Shown here: positions 1 through 8,444 of the stretch, in pieces
How positions within the stretch are numbered: the stretch's first letter is position 1
Layout of the letters: each line of letters starts with the position of its first letter
Assembly: GCF_018131225.1 (NCBI RefSeq)
Contig: NZ_JAFCMM010000005.1
Coordinates: 698,510 to 762,509, forward strand
Length of the DNA: 64,000 nt
Direction: 5' to 3'
Source: Bradyrhizobium sp. U87765 SZCCT0048
Lineage (GTDB): Bacteria > Pseudomonadota > Alphaproteobacteria > Rhizobiales > Xanthobacteraceae
The notes under the pieces: model-generated
What the model was told of the DNA's origin: nothing
Database searches by the model: none
The model's input: only the letters and a program-made list of their open reading frames with translations
Program-made: the position numbers and the translations under genes

Positions 1-495
1 ATACTGCAGGCCGTTGATCAGGATGATCATCTGGCCGGGCGTGGCGTAGACGAGGCAGATGTCCGGCGGATCGAGCCGGCCGCTGGCGAGCGGGCTGACC
101 ACCAGCGCTTCATAACGACCATGCGGCACGACGCACAGCGCCTCCTGACGGGCGCGGGCATCCTCGGCGGTGGCGTGCCAGACGCCGACATAGGGCGCGC
201 CGGACAGCCAGGCGTCGTCCTGGGGGCCAAGGCCGATCACCGCGCGGCACTGCGCGCCGACGAGATCATCGGCGGTGATGCCAACGGTCCACCCGAGGCG
301 CGCGGCCATGCTGACGATCTGGTCGGTGGTATGAACGGCGTTCGGGCGGCGCAGCTTGGGGATCGCCGCCATGTCGTCGGCGCTGGCGAACAGCTTCATG
401 CCGATCACCGTGGTTTTGAGCCGTAGCAGCGCATTGAGCTCGGCGATCATCGCCGGATAGTCGAACGTCGTTTGGTCGAGGCTCTGGTGCGGCAT
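1..495 (-). CDS. DUF169 family protein, C-terminus cut by window edge
   Basis: A reverse-strand frame stays open from the ATG at 495 to base 1 (165 codons seen), so the gene continues off the left edge. The protein has no signal peptide or membrane segment. Its N-terminal part (FDYPAMIAELNALLRLKTTV, then a VIGMKLF segment) and the later segment around IGLGPQDDAWLSG resemble the DUF169 / COG2043 family, whose biochemical role is unknown. The neighbour is the divergent LysE gene, about 195 bases away. The family call is from memory of the pattern. Confidence 0.7.
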   Translation of the reverse strand, partial: MPHQSLDQTTFDYPAMIAELNALLRLKTTVIGMKLFASADDMAAIPKLRRPNAVHTTDQIVSMAARLGWTVGITADDLVGAQCRAVIGLGPQDDAWLSGAPYVGVWHATAEDARARQEALCVVPHGRYEALVVSPLASGRLDPPDICLVYATPGQMIILINGLQY

Positions 496-690
496 TGGCG
501 TCGTCTCCCCGTGGCCGCATGCTGCTGGCCTTGATGCGAGGGTAGGGAGCGACCGCCACAGGGTCAAGCACAGGCCATTGTTCGTGCCGACGCTCGTCGC
601 CCGCATGCCATCTGCCGAAAAATAGCACGTGCAAATGCCGCGCGCGTGACGACAATGCGTGGCCCTCGCTGGAGATCTCCCGTGACTGTC

Positions 691-1314
691 ATGACTCTGC
701 TCGCCTTCGCGCTCGTCGCCTTCATCGGTATCGTCACGCCCGGGCCGACGGTGCTGCTCGCGCTCAGCAACGGCTCGCGCTTCGGCGTGCGTCGCGCGGC
801 CCCCGGCATGGCCGGCGCGATGCTGTCGGACATCGTCCTGACCTGCGCGGTGGCGCTCGGGCTCGGCGCGCTGCTCGCCGCCTCCGAGACGCTGTTCGCG
901 ATCGTGAAGTGGATCGGGGTGGGTTATCTCGCCTTCCTCGGGGTCGGGCTGTTGCGCTCGAAGGGCGCGTTCGACGCCGCTGCGGCCGGCGCCGCCGACG
1001 ACACCGGCACGTCGCGCGCGATCTTTCTCAAGAGCTTTCTGGTCGCGGTGACCAATCCCAAGGGCTACCTGTTCTTCACTGCGTTCCTGCCGCAGTTCAT
1101 CACGCCGGACCTGCCGCAGGCGCCGCAATACGCGATGCTGGCGGCGGTGTTCACGACCATCGATTGTGTGGTGATGTTCGGCTACGCGCTGCTCGGCGCC
1201 AAGGCCGTGCAGGTGCTCAGGCGCTCGGGCGCGCTGTGGCTCGACCGCATCTGCGGCGGCGCGCTGCTGATGCTCGCCGGCACGCTGGCGCTGTATCGTC
1301 GTGCGGCGAACTAA
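691..1314 (+). CDS. LysE/RhtB family amino-acid exporter
   Basis: This 207-residue inner-membrane protein has about six hydrophobic segments and the N-terminal family signature FIGIVTPGPTVLLALSNGSR, typical of LysE/RhtB exporters of amino acids or their derivatives. The mid-protein FLVAVTNPKGYLFFTAFLPQ block is also characteristic. The ATG at 691 puts the first membrane helix at the N-terminus as in relatives; an in-frame upstream start at 646 would add an atypical basic leader. The substrate cannot be read from the sequence. It ends just before the convergent TetR gene. Confidence 0.9.
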   Translation: MTLLAFALVAFIGIVTPGPTVLLALSNGSRFGVRRAAPGMAGAMLSDIVLTCAVALGLGALLAASETLFAIVKWIGVGYLAFLGVGLLRSKGAFDAAAAGAADDTGTSRAIFLKSFLVAVTNPKGYLFFTAFLPQFITPDLPQAPQYAMLAAVFTTIDCVVMFGYALLGAKAVQVLRRSGALWLDRICGGALLMLAGTLALYRRAAN

Positions 1315-1321
1315 TCTTCGA

Positions 1322-1984
1322 TCAGCCGCCCGACAGGCCGGTCATCCGGAAGCAGGCTTCCACCGCCCGCGCCATCAGCGCCTGCCGCGGCACGGCCTTG
1401 CGGCCGGCGGTGAGCAGCGCGTCGTCGACCATGGCGTGGACGCCGCTGAACAGGAACACCGCCGTGGTGCGGGGATCGTCGATCTTCCATGCGTTCGCCT
1501 TGGCGCCCGCGGCGAGCAGGCCGCCGAGATGGTCGATCACGATGTTGTCGACCAGGCCGCGGCGGCTCGGCTGCCGCGCTTCGTGAAACAGCATGTCGTG
1601 CAGCCGCACCGTGTCGAGATAGCTCGCGACGCTGCTCTTGGCCCAGGCGGCAAGGCGGCCTTCCCAGTCGTCGGGGTTTAGCTTGCCGAGCGTGCGGTTG
1701 ATGGCGGCGAGATGGTCGTGGGCAAAGCGCTCGCCGAGGGCAAGCAGCACCTCGTCCTTGGAAGCGAAGTAGAGATAGAAGGTGCCCTTGGCGACGCCGG
1801 CGCGGGCGGTGATGTGCTCGACGCTGGTGGTGGCGACGCCATGGGCGAGGAACAGCTCCTGCGCCGCGGTCATCAGCTGATCGAGGCGTTCTTCCGCCGG
1901 GCGGGTGCGCGGCGCGGCCTTGGCGCCGCCTCTGGAGGCGGGCTTGCGTGCCGGCGTGCGGCGCGGTTGCGCCTGTGCGCTCAT
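1322..1984 (-). CDS. TetR family transcriptional regulator
   Basis: This 220-residue protein has a basic Ala/Arg-rich leader of about 28 residues followed by a TetR helix-turn-helix (residues ~35-80, with ITARAGVAKGTFYLYFASKD). The C-terminal ligand domain is unassigned. Its ATG overlaps the stop of the upstream MFS gene by four bases (ATGA), so the two form a translationally coupled operon with the transporter first. The operon is probably autoregulated through the palindrome at 3309-3325 upstream of the transporter. The likely role is a ligand-responsive repressor of efflux. Confidence 0.9.
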   Translation of the reverse strand: MSAQAQPRRTPARKPASRGGAKAAPRTRPAEERLDQLMTAAQELFLAHGVATTSVEHITARAGVAKGTFYLYFASKDEVLLALGERFAHDHLAAINRTLGKLNPDDWEGRLAAWAKSSVASYLDTVRLHDMLFHEARQPSRRGLVDNIVIDHLGGLLAAGAKANAWKIDDPRTTAVFLFSGVHAMVDDALLTAGRKAVPRQALMARAVEACFRMTGLSGG

Positions 1985-3231
1985 TGCAGCTTCTCCACAT
2001 GACGCAGCGAGGGAAACAGCTTCATCCAGATCAAGGCGATGGCAATGGTGCCGAGGCCGCCAATGACCGCTGCCGGCACCGCGCCGAGAAGGCCTGCGAC
2101 CATGCCGCTCTCGAAGTCGCCGAGCTGGTTGGAGGCGTTGATGAACAGGAAGTTGACCGCGCCGACGCGGCCGCGCATGGCGTCGGGGGTCGCGAGCTGC
2201 ACCAGCGAGAAGCGGATCACGACGCTGACGGTGTCGGCCGCGCCCATGGCGACCAGCGCGGCGAGGGACAGCCACAGCCACTGCGACAGTGCGAACACGA
2301 CGGTGGCGGCGCCGAACGCGATCACCGCCTGGAACATGCGCATGCCGACGCGGCGCGTGAGCGGGGTGCGCGCCAGCACCAGCGTCATCGCCAGCGCGCC
2401 GACGGCGGGCGCGGCGCGCAGCACGCCAAGGCCCCATGGCCCGGTGTGGAGGATGTCGCGGGCATAGATCGGCAGCAGCGCGGCGGCGCCGCCGAGCAGC
2501 ACGGCGAACAGGTCGAGCGAGATGGTGCCGAGGATGGTCGGGTTGCTGCGAACGAAGCGCACGCCCTCGAACAGGGCGCCGGGCGTCGGCTGCTGGCTGC
2601 GGTCCACGATCGGGCCAGTGACACGGATGGAGCCGGTGAGCAGCGCCGCCGCCAGCCAGAACCCGGCCATCAGCGCATAGGGCGCCGCCGGCGACACGGC
2701 ATAGGAGAGGCCGCCGAGCGCCGGGCCGGTGATGGTCGCGAACTGGCTGCCGGCGGTCCACACCGCGGTGGCCTCCTGGATGCGGCCGGGGGGCGCGGTC
2801 GCCGGCAGCAGCGCTGCGGCGACCGGGCTTTCGAACGCGCTTGCGGTGCCGAACACGGCGAGGGCGCAGAAGATCATCGGCACCGACAGCCAGCCGCCGA
2901 AGCTCGCCACCGCCAGTACCACCGCGGTCAGGCCCTCGGCGCTCTGGCAGATCTGCATGACGCGGCGCCGCTCGTAGCGGTCGGCGGCCTGGCCGGCGAC
3001 GAACACCAGCAGCGCGGTGGGCAGGAACTGGGTCAGGCCCGCGAGGCCGAGATAGAAGGCGCTGCCGGTGATCTCATAGAGCTGCCATCCGACCGCGACA
3101 GAGGTGATCTGGCCGGCGAAGCGCGACAGCGTGCGGGTGGCGAAGAACGACAGGAACGGCGGATGGCGCAGCAGCGCGCCGGAATGGATGGTCGCGGCTT
3201 CGGACGGCGCCGGGGAGGGGTCGGACGGCAT
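1981..3231 (-). CDS. MFS transporter (EntS/multidrug-type efflux)
   Basis: This 416-residue major facilitator has about twelve hydrophobic segments. The N-terminal FFATRTLSRFAGQITSVAVG and the loop-2/3 motif GQAADRYERRRVM resemble the EntS-like or bacteriocin/macrolide-efflux branch of the MFS. It is the first gene of a two-gene operon with the TetR gene, overlapping by four bases. The substrate is unknown; the neighbouring TetR gene suggests an inducible toxic compound. A second regulator-like palindrome 270 bases further upstream may bind the same repressor. Confidence 0.88.
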   Translation of the reverse strand: MPSDPSPAPSEAATIHSGALLRHPPFLSFFATRTLSRFAGQITSVAVGWQLYEITGSAFYLGLAGLTQFLPTALLVFVAGQAADRYERRRVMQICQSAEGLTAVVLAVASFGGWLSVPMIFCALAVFGTASAFESPVAAALLPATAPPGRIQEATAVWTAGSQFATITGPALGGLSYAVSPAAPYALMAGFWLAAALLTGSIRVTGPIVDRSQQPTPGALFEGVRFVRSNPTILGTISLDLFAVLLGGAAALLPIYARDILHTGPWGLGVLRAAPAVGALAMTLVLARTPLTRRVGMRMFQAVIAFGAATVVFALSQWLWLSLAALVAMGAADTVSVVIRFSLVQLATPDAMRGRVGAVNFLFINASNQLGDFESGMVAGLLGAVPAAVIGGLGTIAIALIWMKLFPSLRHVEKLQ

Positions 3232-3308
3232 GACGGCGAGGCACTCCAGTTGCGCGGTTGCGTAGGCCGGCCATGGCCGACAGCTGCGACCCGTTGTCGC
3301 TGTCTCTG

Positions 3309-3325
3309 ACTGACCGTCGGTCAGT
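3309..3325. promoter_or_regulatory. TetR-type operator palindrome
   Basis: ACTGACCGTCGGTCAGT is a perfect inverted repeat with 8-base arms around a central T. It lies 78 bases upstream of the MFS start. The arm sequence CTGACCG/CGGTCAG is of the kind used by TetR-family repressors, and the operon encodes one. Confidence 0.75.
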
Positions 3326-3577
3326 TGTCAACCGGACGCCGGCTTTCACCATGCGAAGGTGACGGGCCTCACGCATTGGTGATGGCGGGCCGGGAGAGAC
3401 CGAGGTCGGACGTGGGAGAGGCTGCCCTGGTGGTGCGGCTCGGGTGACTCAAGAGCAGCTTGCGTCGCTGCATGATTGGGCTGTTCGGGCCCGTGCATGG
3501 CCATGCTGCGCCGCCATCGTGCTGCGCAATGAGGCGAGGCGTTCTGCAATTCGCATGCCCGCGGGATGCGGCTGACG

Positions 3578-3594
3578 ACTGACCGTGCGTCAGT
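3578..3594. promoter_or_regulatory. Second, imperfect copy of the TetR-type operator
   Basis: ACTGACCGTGCGTCAGT matches the perfect site at 3309-3325 in 15 of 17 positions (the CG after the central T is changed to GC). It lies about 130 bases upstream of the rightward small gene at 3726. Binding of the same regulator is inference. Confidence 0.55.
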
Positions 3595-3725
3595 CACGGT
3601 CGCACGATGTGCCGGTGTCGCCTGTGCATCACGTTGCGGCATGGATGTCGCGGGGCCTTGGCAAGCCATGGTCGCCACCTAGGTCGAGAGAGAGCGCATG
3701 TGATCTCCGCTCGGTGGGGGTGGTG

Positions 3726-3965
3726 ATGGAAGACCTTCTGATGGAGTTGATTGCCCAGATCCTGGGGGGACTGCTCGAGGGGCTCATCGAAGGGGTTGGC
3801 CCGGTGTTCGTCGACGCCGTGGCGAAGGTCTTCGACTGGTGCTGGCGGTCGGTGCTGTGGCTCGGCGGCGCCGTGATGCCTGGCATCGCGCTCGAAGACC
3901 GCCTGCTGCGGCTCGGCGGCAACGGGATGGTCGCGCTCATCATCTATGCGCTGTTCTGGCGATAG
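3726..3965 (+). CDS. Small membrane protein of unknown function
   Basis: This 79-residue protein begins MEDLLMELIAQILGGLLEGL. It has an amphipathic Leu/Gly-rich N-terminal half, a hydrophobic stretch around the WRSVLWLGGAVMPGIAL segment and a short hydrophobic C-terminus (MVALIIYALFWR). I do not recognise the family. The ATG at 3726 is preferred over the upstream in-frame start at 3585, whose extra residues look non-coding. It is followed within ten bases by another small membrane gene, so the two are probably one transcript. Confidence 0.6.
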   Translation: MEDLLMELIAQILGGLLEGLIEGVGPVFVDAVAKVFDWCWRSVLWLGGAVMPGIALEDRLLRLGGNGMVALIIYALFWR

Positions 3966-3974
3966 GGGCGGGCC

Positions 3975-4175
3975 GTGGAGGTGCTCGAACTGTCGCTCGC
4001 GATTCTCGGCCGCTTGATCGGCTGGTCACTGTCGCGCTTCCGCGCATGGATCGACCGCCTGCCGGATCGCGATCCGGCAGAGCTGCCGCTGATGCAGCGG
4101 TTCGGCAGGCTCGTGCTTGCCGCGACGGCACTGGTGGCTGTCGTCGCGCCGCTCGCTTGGGTGCTATGGGGGTAG
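3975..4175 (+). CDS. Small membrane protein of unknown function
   Basis: This 66-residue protein with a GTG start lies nine bases after the previous small gene. It has an N-terminal hydrophobic/amphipathic segment (LELSLAILGRLIGWSL), a charged middle with DRLPDRDPAELP, and a C-terminal helix (LVLAATALVAVVAPLAWVLW). No family recognised. A perfect hairpin follows its stop codon. Confidence 0.55.
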   Translation: MEVLELSLAILGRLIGWSLSRFRAWIDRLPDRDPAELPLMQRFGRLVLAATALVAVVAPLAWVLWG

Positions 4176-4179
4176 AGGC

Positions 4180-4203
4180 GTCCGGCGCAAGGCGGCGCCG
4201 GAC
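4180..4203. terminator. Hairpin between convergent genes
   Basis: GTCCGGCGC and GCGCCGGAC form a perfect 9-base stem around the loop AAGGCG. It lies between the stop of the rightward small gene and the stop of the leftward protease gene. No long T-run is present on either side, so it may act as a bidirectional terminator or an RNA-stabilising hairpin. Confidence 0.55.
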
Positions 4204-4222
4204 TTCGGCGATCACGTGGCGA

Positions 4223-5509
4223 TCAATATTTGACCTCGGCGCGATAGGTCACATAACGTGTCGGCGTGATCTTGCCGTCGCCGTGATAGCCGACGAGATC
4301 GGTCTTGCCGTCGTAGTCGACGTCATGGAACGAGATGTCCCAGCGGCCGTCACGCTTGCGCGACTCCACGCGGATGTCCGGCTTGTCGTCATGATTGGTG
4401 TCGATCAGCGCCAGCACGGGCAGGTTCTGGTCGTCGGGGACGATGATCGAGAAGTCGGCCTTGCCGTCGCAATCGGTGTCGTACTGTTCGAGACGCGCGG
4501 TGTTCTTGCGTTCGCGGCCCTCGTACATCTTGACGATCTGGCAGTTGGCCGGCCGCGTCGCCTTTGCCAGTGCGGGCGCGGGTGTGCCGCTCTCGGCGAG
4601 GAAGCGCTGCACGTCGATGATCGACACGGCGTAGTTGAGATTCTCGCCCTTGGTATTCTGGAATGAATTGACGCCGAGCAGCTTGCCGTCGTCGGTCAGC
4701 AGCGGGCCGCCGGAATTGCCCGGGCTGATCGGGGTCTGCGTCTGGATGACATTGGCCTTGTGAGCGACGCCGTTCTTCTCGGTCTGCCACTCGTAGTCCC
4801 TGCGGTACTGGCTGATGATGCCCTTGGTATAGGTCCAGATCTGGCCGATGGGGTGGCCGATGGCATGGACGTCGGCGCCGACCTGGATATCGCTCTCGCT
4901 TGCGAACGCGATCGGGCGCAGGTCCGACGGCCCGTCCGAGAACTGCAGCAGCGCCAGATCCATGACCGGATCGCCCTTGACCACAGTGGCCATCCGCAGG
5001 TCGTTCTTGCCGGGCTGCTCGCCCTCGACCTTGGGCTTGAAAATGATGCCGACGCGCTGGGCGCCCTTGATGACATGGAAGTTGGTCAGCACCTGGTTGT
5101 TGCCGATGAAGCTGCCGGACCCGATGGCGTTGTCGGTGATGATCAGGGCGACCTGCGGCGAGACCGTGCGGTAGAGTTCGGCGTCGTGCTTGCCGCGCAG
5201 CTTCAGCCCCGTGCGATCGCCGGTCGGCTCCGACAGCGCCCGCTTCAATGTGCCCGCGCTGAGGCCACCGCGGTCGGGGACGTCGAGCGTGACGTTCTGG
5301 TTGAGCGAGGCCGGGCTACCGGTAGGCGCGGGCATGGTTTTGTCGATATAGTCGTCGGCGTGTCCCGGCGCGGGCAGGCCGACCACCAGCGCGAGCGCCA
5401 ATGCTGCGGCACTGGCACCGAGGCGTACGGTTCGCTGAGCGGTATTGGGGTCGGTCGATTTTGTTTGAGATGTTGTGCAATCAATTCGTCGCAATGCAGC
5501 AAATGCCAT
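4223..5509 (-). CDS. Exported trypsin-like serine protease with C-terminal Asp-rich calcium-type repeats
   Basis: With the ATG at 5509 the protein is 428 residues. A hydrophobic signal segment (residues ~27-51, GASAAALALALVVGLPAPGH) predicts export. The protease domain shows a full triad: His145 in LTNFHVIKG, Asp184 in VMDLALLQF, Ser266 in PGNSGGPL. After it come three Asp-rich loops (DTDCDGKAD, DTNHDDKPD, DVDYDGKTD) resembling calcium-binding dockerin/FG-GAP-type loops. The gene is divergent from the CHAT gene, with the two proposed starts sharing one CATG; one of these starts is probably wrong. The pairing suggests a joint role. Confidence 0.8.
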   Translation of the reverse strand: MAFAALRRIDCTTSQTKSTDPNTAQRTVRLGASAAALALALVVGLPAPGHADDYIDKTMPAPTGSPASLNQNVTLDVPDRGGLSAGTLKRALSEPTGDRTGLKLRGKHDAELYRTVSPQVALIITDNAIGSGSFIGNNQVLTNFHVIKGAQRVGIIFKPKVEGEQPGKNDLRMATVVKGDPVMDLALLQFSDGPSDLRPIAFASESDIQVGADVHAIGHPIGQIWTYTKGIISQYRRDYEWQTEKNGVAHKANVIQTQTPISPGNSGGPLLTDDGKLLGVNSFQNTKGENLNYAVSIIDVQRFLAESGTPAPALAKATRPANCQIVKMYEGRERKNTARLEQYDTDCDGKADFSIIVPDDQNLPVLALIDTNHDDKPDIRVESRKRDGRWDISFHDVDYDGKTDLVGYHGDGKITPTRYVTYRAEVKY

Positions 5510-8432
5510 GGTCAGTCTTCCCCCTTTGAAGTCGCGACGCCTCTTTCCCATCATCGCGGGCTTCATCTTCGGCTTTATTGTGATCGGTACCGCGATGCCG
5601 GGCAAGGCCCGGGCGCAGGGTGCACAGCCGCCTGCCAATAACCCCTCTCCGGTTACCGCCGCGATCCAGATGCGTGCGGCACCCATCGCGCAGCGATTTC
5701 ATCAGGGTGAGGTGCGTCGAGCGGCGAAGGAATGGCGGCAACTGGTCGACGATACACCGGACAAGGCGGCGAAGGCGTACCTGCTGCGCGAGCTCGTGCA
5801 GATCTGCCTCGCGACCTACGACACTGATTGTGTGTTCAGGGCATTCAACGAAGCGATGGGATACATCACGGCGGACGCGAACCTGAAGCCGTTGATCCCG
5901 GATTTCCTCGCTTCGCACCTGGCGATGGACGTCTGGCGAAACGATGGCAGTACCATCGAGCAGATCCTCAAGATCCATCCCCTGTCCGCGTTCGATGCTC
6001 GCACCCATCCGGTCGCGACCGCGCTGACAGATCTTGCGGTCGGCACCTACTATTGGAGATTGGGGGATCAGAATGCCGTCGACGCGACGGCATATGGAGC
6101 GATCCTTGCCTTGCTGCATGCGAATGTGGCCAACGGTTACGATGTCAGCCGTGTCCTCGTCGAGATGATCGCCAGCTCGATGAATCAGCAGGACATTGCC
6201 GGCGCGATGGCGCTCGCGCGTGTTGCCGAGCCTTACCTGGCGAAGCATCTCAATCCATCGGGCGTGGATTGGGCCAGCTATATCGACCTGGTCGCGCGGC
6301 TGATCGCATTGGGAAATCGGAATGCGGCCGCCCCCCTTCTGGCTGATGCGCGCAGGTTGAATGCGCGCCTGGATATCGACAACGACATGAGGGAGAACCG
6401 TGTCGCTATCGAAAGCAATCTTCAGTTCATGATCGCTCTGTTCCACAGCAGCGGCAATCACGCCTTTGAGATTCATGCGGCTCACCCGCTGCTGGCGCAA
6501 AAGGCGGATATCCTGCGGCGCGGCAGGATCGTCACCGTCCAGGAATTCTACTTCGCGCTCGAGGACGCCCTGACCGAGGTCTTGAAAAAGAAGGGCGGCG
6601 AGCAGGTTTGGGCGCCGTTCTTCCGAGAGCTTCCTCAGCATTGGAAACTGGGCGCGTCTGAACAGAGGGACTTTGCTTCCTATCTGACATTTGCCCATGG
6701 CATGATGGTCATGGGCCGCTCCCTTGCCGAAGCCGCATCTCTGTATCAGCAGGCCGCGCGGGAGCGCATCGATAACTTCGAGTCCAGCCTGACGGCGAGG
6801 ACCGAAGGGTTTCAAATGCCATCGCCGATGGATGTCTTCATCGTCGGTGCTGCTCTCTCGACACTCGATGTCAACGCAGCACAGAATCGGGGCGACCTGA
6901 TCCTGCGCGGGGGCGAAATGCTGTTGCGCTCGCCGCGCCATACGCTCAGCGATCTCGCGGTCCTGTTGGGCTCGCAACCGACGGAGCAGGGGCGCTTGTC
7001 GGCACGCGCATATCATGTGCAACGTCAACAGAAGCGGGATTGGGAGTTGCGGCAGATCGAGGCGCTGTTGAATGGGCGTCCGCGTGACCTTGCCGCCATC
7101 ACGGCCGAATACCGTCAGCGTGCAGCAGGCATTCGGAAGCTGCGCGATGATTTCAAAGCGCAGCCGAACCACGACCAGGTCCTCGGCTACCCCTCTGTGA
7201 AGCAGATTCAGGCGGAGTTGGGGGACAACGAGGTGTTCGTCTCCTACGCTCCCTCTCTCAATGGGTATATGCGCCTTTGCATATCCAAGACGGGAAGCGT
7301 CGATGTTGCGGGCCAGGTCGATGGTCGACAGCTCGCGACCGACATCAAGCTACTGCAGCTTGCTCTGACCGCGGACGATGCTCCGGACGAGACGCAGGAC
7401 GCGCAATTTCCGGCGGCCGCGGCTGTGCGACTTCAGCGTAACCTGTTTGCCGGGCTGGAGCGATGCATGAAGCGCGGGGCGCACGTTAATGTCGTGATGG
7501 GCCCTGAGATGTCCGGCATCCCCCTCGCAGCCCTGCTGATGGAAGAGCCTCCGGCGCGCGCCGAGGGCGGCTATGATCTCACGGCCGCCAAATGGCTCGG
7601 CAAGTCCTACAGTTTCTCTGTCGTGATCTCCGCGCGCCATTTCCTTGGCCTCAAGCGGCTTGCCGGACACCAGCCGGCGCCGCGGCCCTATCTCGGCGTC
7701 GGCGATCCCGATCTCGCGCCGGCGGCGAAGGTCGCGCTGGCCGGGGCGGACGCACGCCTCACCCTGCGCGCCAGCGGTTCGCCGGGACGGCTGCAGGATC
7801 TGCCGGCGCTGCCGGAAACGGCGGAGGAGCTGAATGTCGCTCGCGAGCTGTTCGGCGCCGCCCCGACGGACGTGCTGACCGGACGCGACGCGACCGAGAA
7901 GGCGTTCGTCGGCAAGGATCCGGGCGCCTACGACATCATCCATTTCGCCACCCATGGCCTTCTCAAGGGCGAAGTCGACGGCCTGTCGGAGCCGGCGCTG
8001 GTGCTGAGCCCGGTGGATGCGAAGGACATCGCCAATGACGGCCTGCTGTCTGCCTCAGACATCTCGCGCCTGTCGCTGAACGCGCGCCTCGTGGTGCTGT
8101 CGGCCTGCAACACCGCCAAGATCGACACCAGCAATGCCAGCCTCGGGGTGACGGACCTGCAGGCGGCGTTCGCGGTCGCCGGCACGCCGACCATGGTCGC
8201 GGCGCTGTGGCCGGTGGAGACGGGAACGGCGCGCGACCTGATGACAGGCTTCTTCCAGGCGTGGCAGCGCCAGCCGGTCAAGAGCGCGTCGCGGGCGCTG
8301 GCGCAGGCGACGCGGAGCTATCTCGACCATGCCGATCGCGCCCACCAGCATCCGCGGTTCTGGGCAACGTTCGTGGTGATGGGCTATGGCGATGCGCTGA
8401 TGCCGGCTTCCCGGCCGGCCGGTGTGCGCTAG
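5508..8432 (+). CDS. Exported CHAT-domain (caspase-like) protein with helical N-terminal region
   Basis: The protein is 974 residues from the ATG at 5508 (an in-frame GTG at 5475 is possible). A signal-like segment (FPIIAGFIFGFIVIGTAMPG, then KARAQ) predicts export. Residues ~60-540 are helical and TPR-like. The C-terminal CHAT domain carries the expected His816 in IIHFATHGLLKG and Cys867 in LVVLSACNTAKID. CHAT domains are caspase-clan proteases, usually intracellular and activated by partners. The divergent neighbour is another exported protease. No gasdermin or toxin-like substrate gene is visible beside it. Confidence 0.85.
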   Translation: MVSLPPLKSRRLFPIIAGFIFGFIVIGTAMPGKARAQGAQPPANNPSPVTAAIQMRAAPIAQRFHQGEVRRAAKEWRQLVDDTPDKAAKAYLLRELVQICLATYDTDCVFRAFNEAMGYITADANLKPLIPDFLASHLAMDVWRNDGSTIEQILKIHPLSAFDARTHPVATALTDLAVGTYYWRLGDQNAVDATAYGAILALLHANVANGYDVSRVLVEMIASSMNQQDIAGAMALARVAEPYLAKHLNPSGVDWASYIDLVARLIALGNRNAAAPLLADARRLNARLDIDNDMRENRVAIESNLQFMIALFHSSGNHAFEIHAAHPLLAQKADILRRGRIVTVQEFYFALEDALTEVLKKKGGEQVWAPFFRELPQHWKLGASEQRDFASYLTFAHGMMVMGRSLAEAASLYQQAARERIDNFESSLTARTEGFQMPSPMDVFIVGAALSTLDVNAAQNRGDLILRGGEMLLRSPRHTLSDLAVLLGSQPTEQGRLSARAYHVQRQQKRDWELRQIEALLNGRPRDLAAITAEYRQRAAGIRKLRDDFKAQPNHDQVLGYPSVKQIQAELGDNEVFVSYAPSLNGYMRLCISKTGSVDVAGQVDGRQLATDIKLLQLALTADDAPDETQDAQFPAAAAVRLQRNLFAGLERCMKRGAHVNVVMGPEMSGIPLAALLMEEPPARAEGGYDLTAAKWLGKSYSFSVVISARHFLGLKRLAGHQPAPRPYLGVGDPDLAPAAKVALAGADARLTLRASGSPGRLQDLPALPETAEELNVARELFGAAPTDVLTGRDATEKAFVGKDPGAYDIIHFATHGLLKGEVDGLSEPALVLSPVDAKDIANDGLLSASDISRLSLNARLVVLSACNTAKIDTSNASLGVTDLQAAFAVAGTPTMVAALWPVETGTARDLMTGFFQAWQRQPVKSASRALAQATRSYLDHADRAHQHPRFWATFVVMGYGDALMPASRPAGVR

Positions 8433-8444
8433 GCGCGGAGGCGG

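Larger units (their letters stand above)
3232..3725. promoter_or_regulatory. Divergent intergenic control region
   Basis: About 490 bases separate the MFS-TetR operon from the rightward small membrane genes. Two related dyads (3309-3325 and 3578-3594) lie near the two ends, as expected if one TetR protein controls both transcription units. No convincing protein gene was found in between; short frames here lack family features. Confidence 0.5.
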
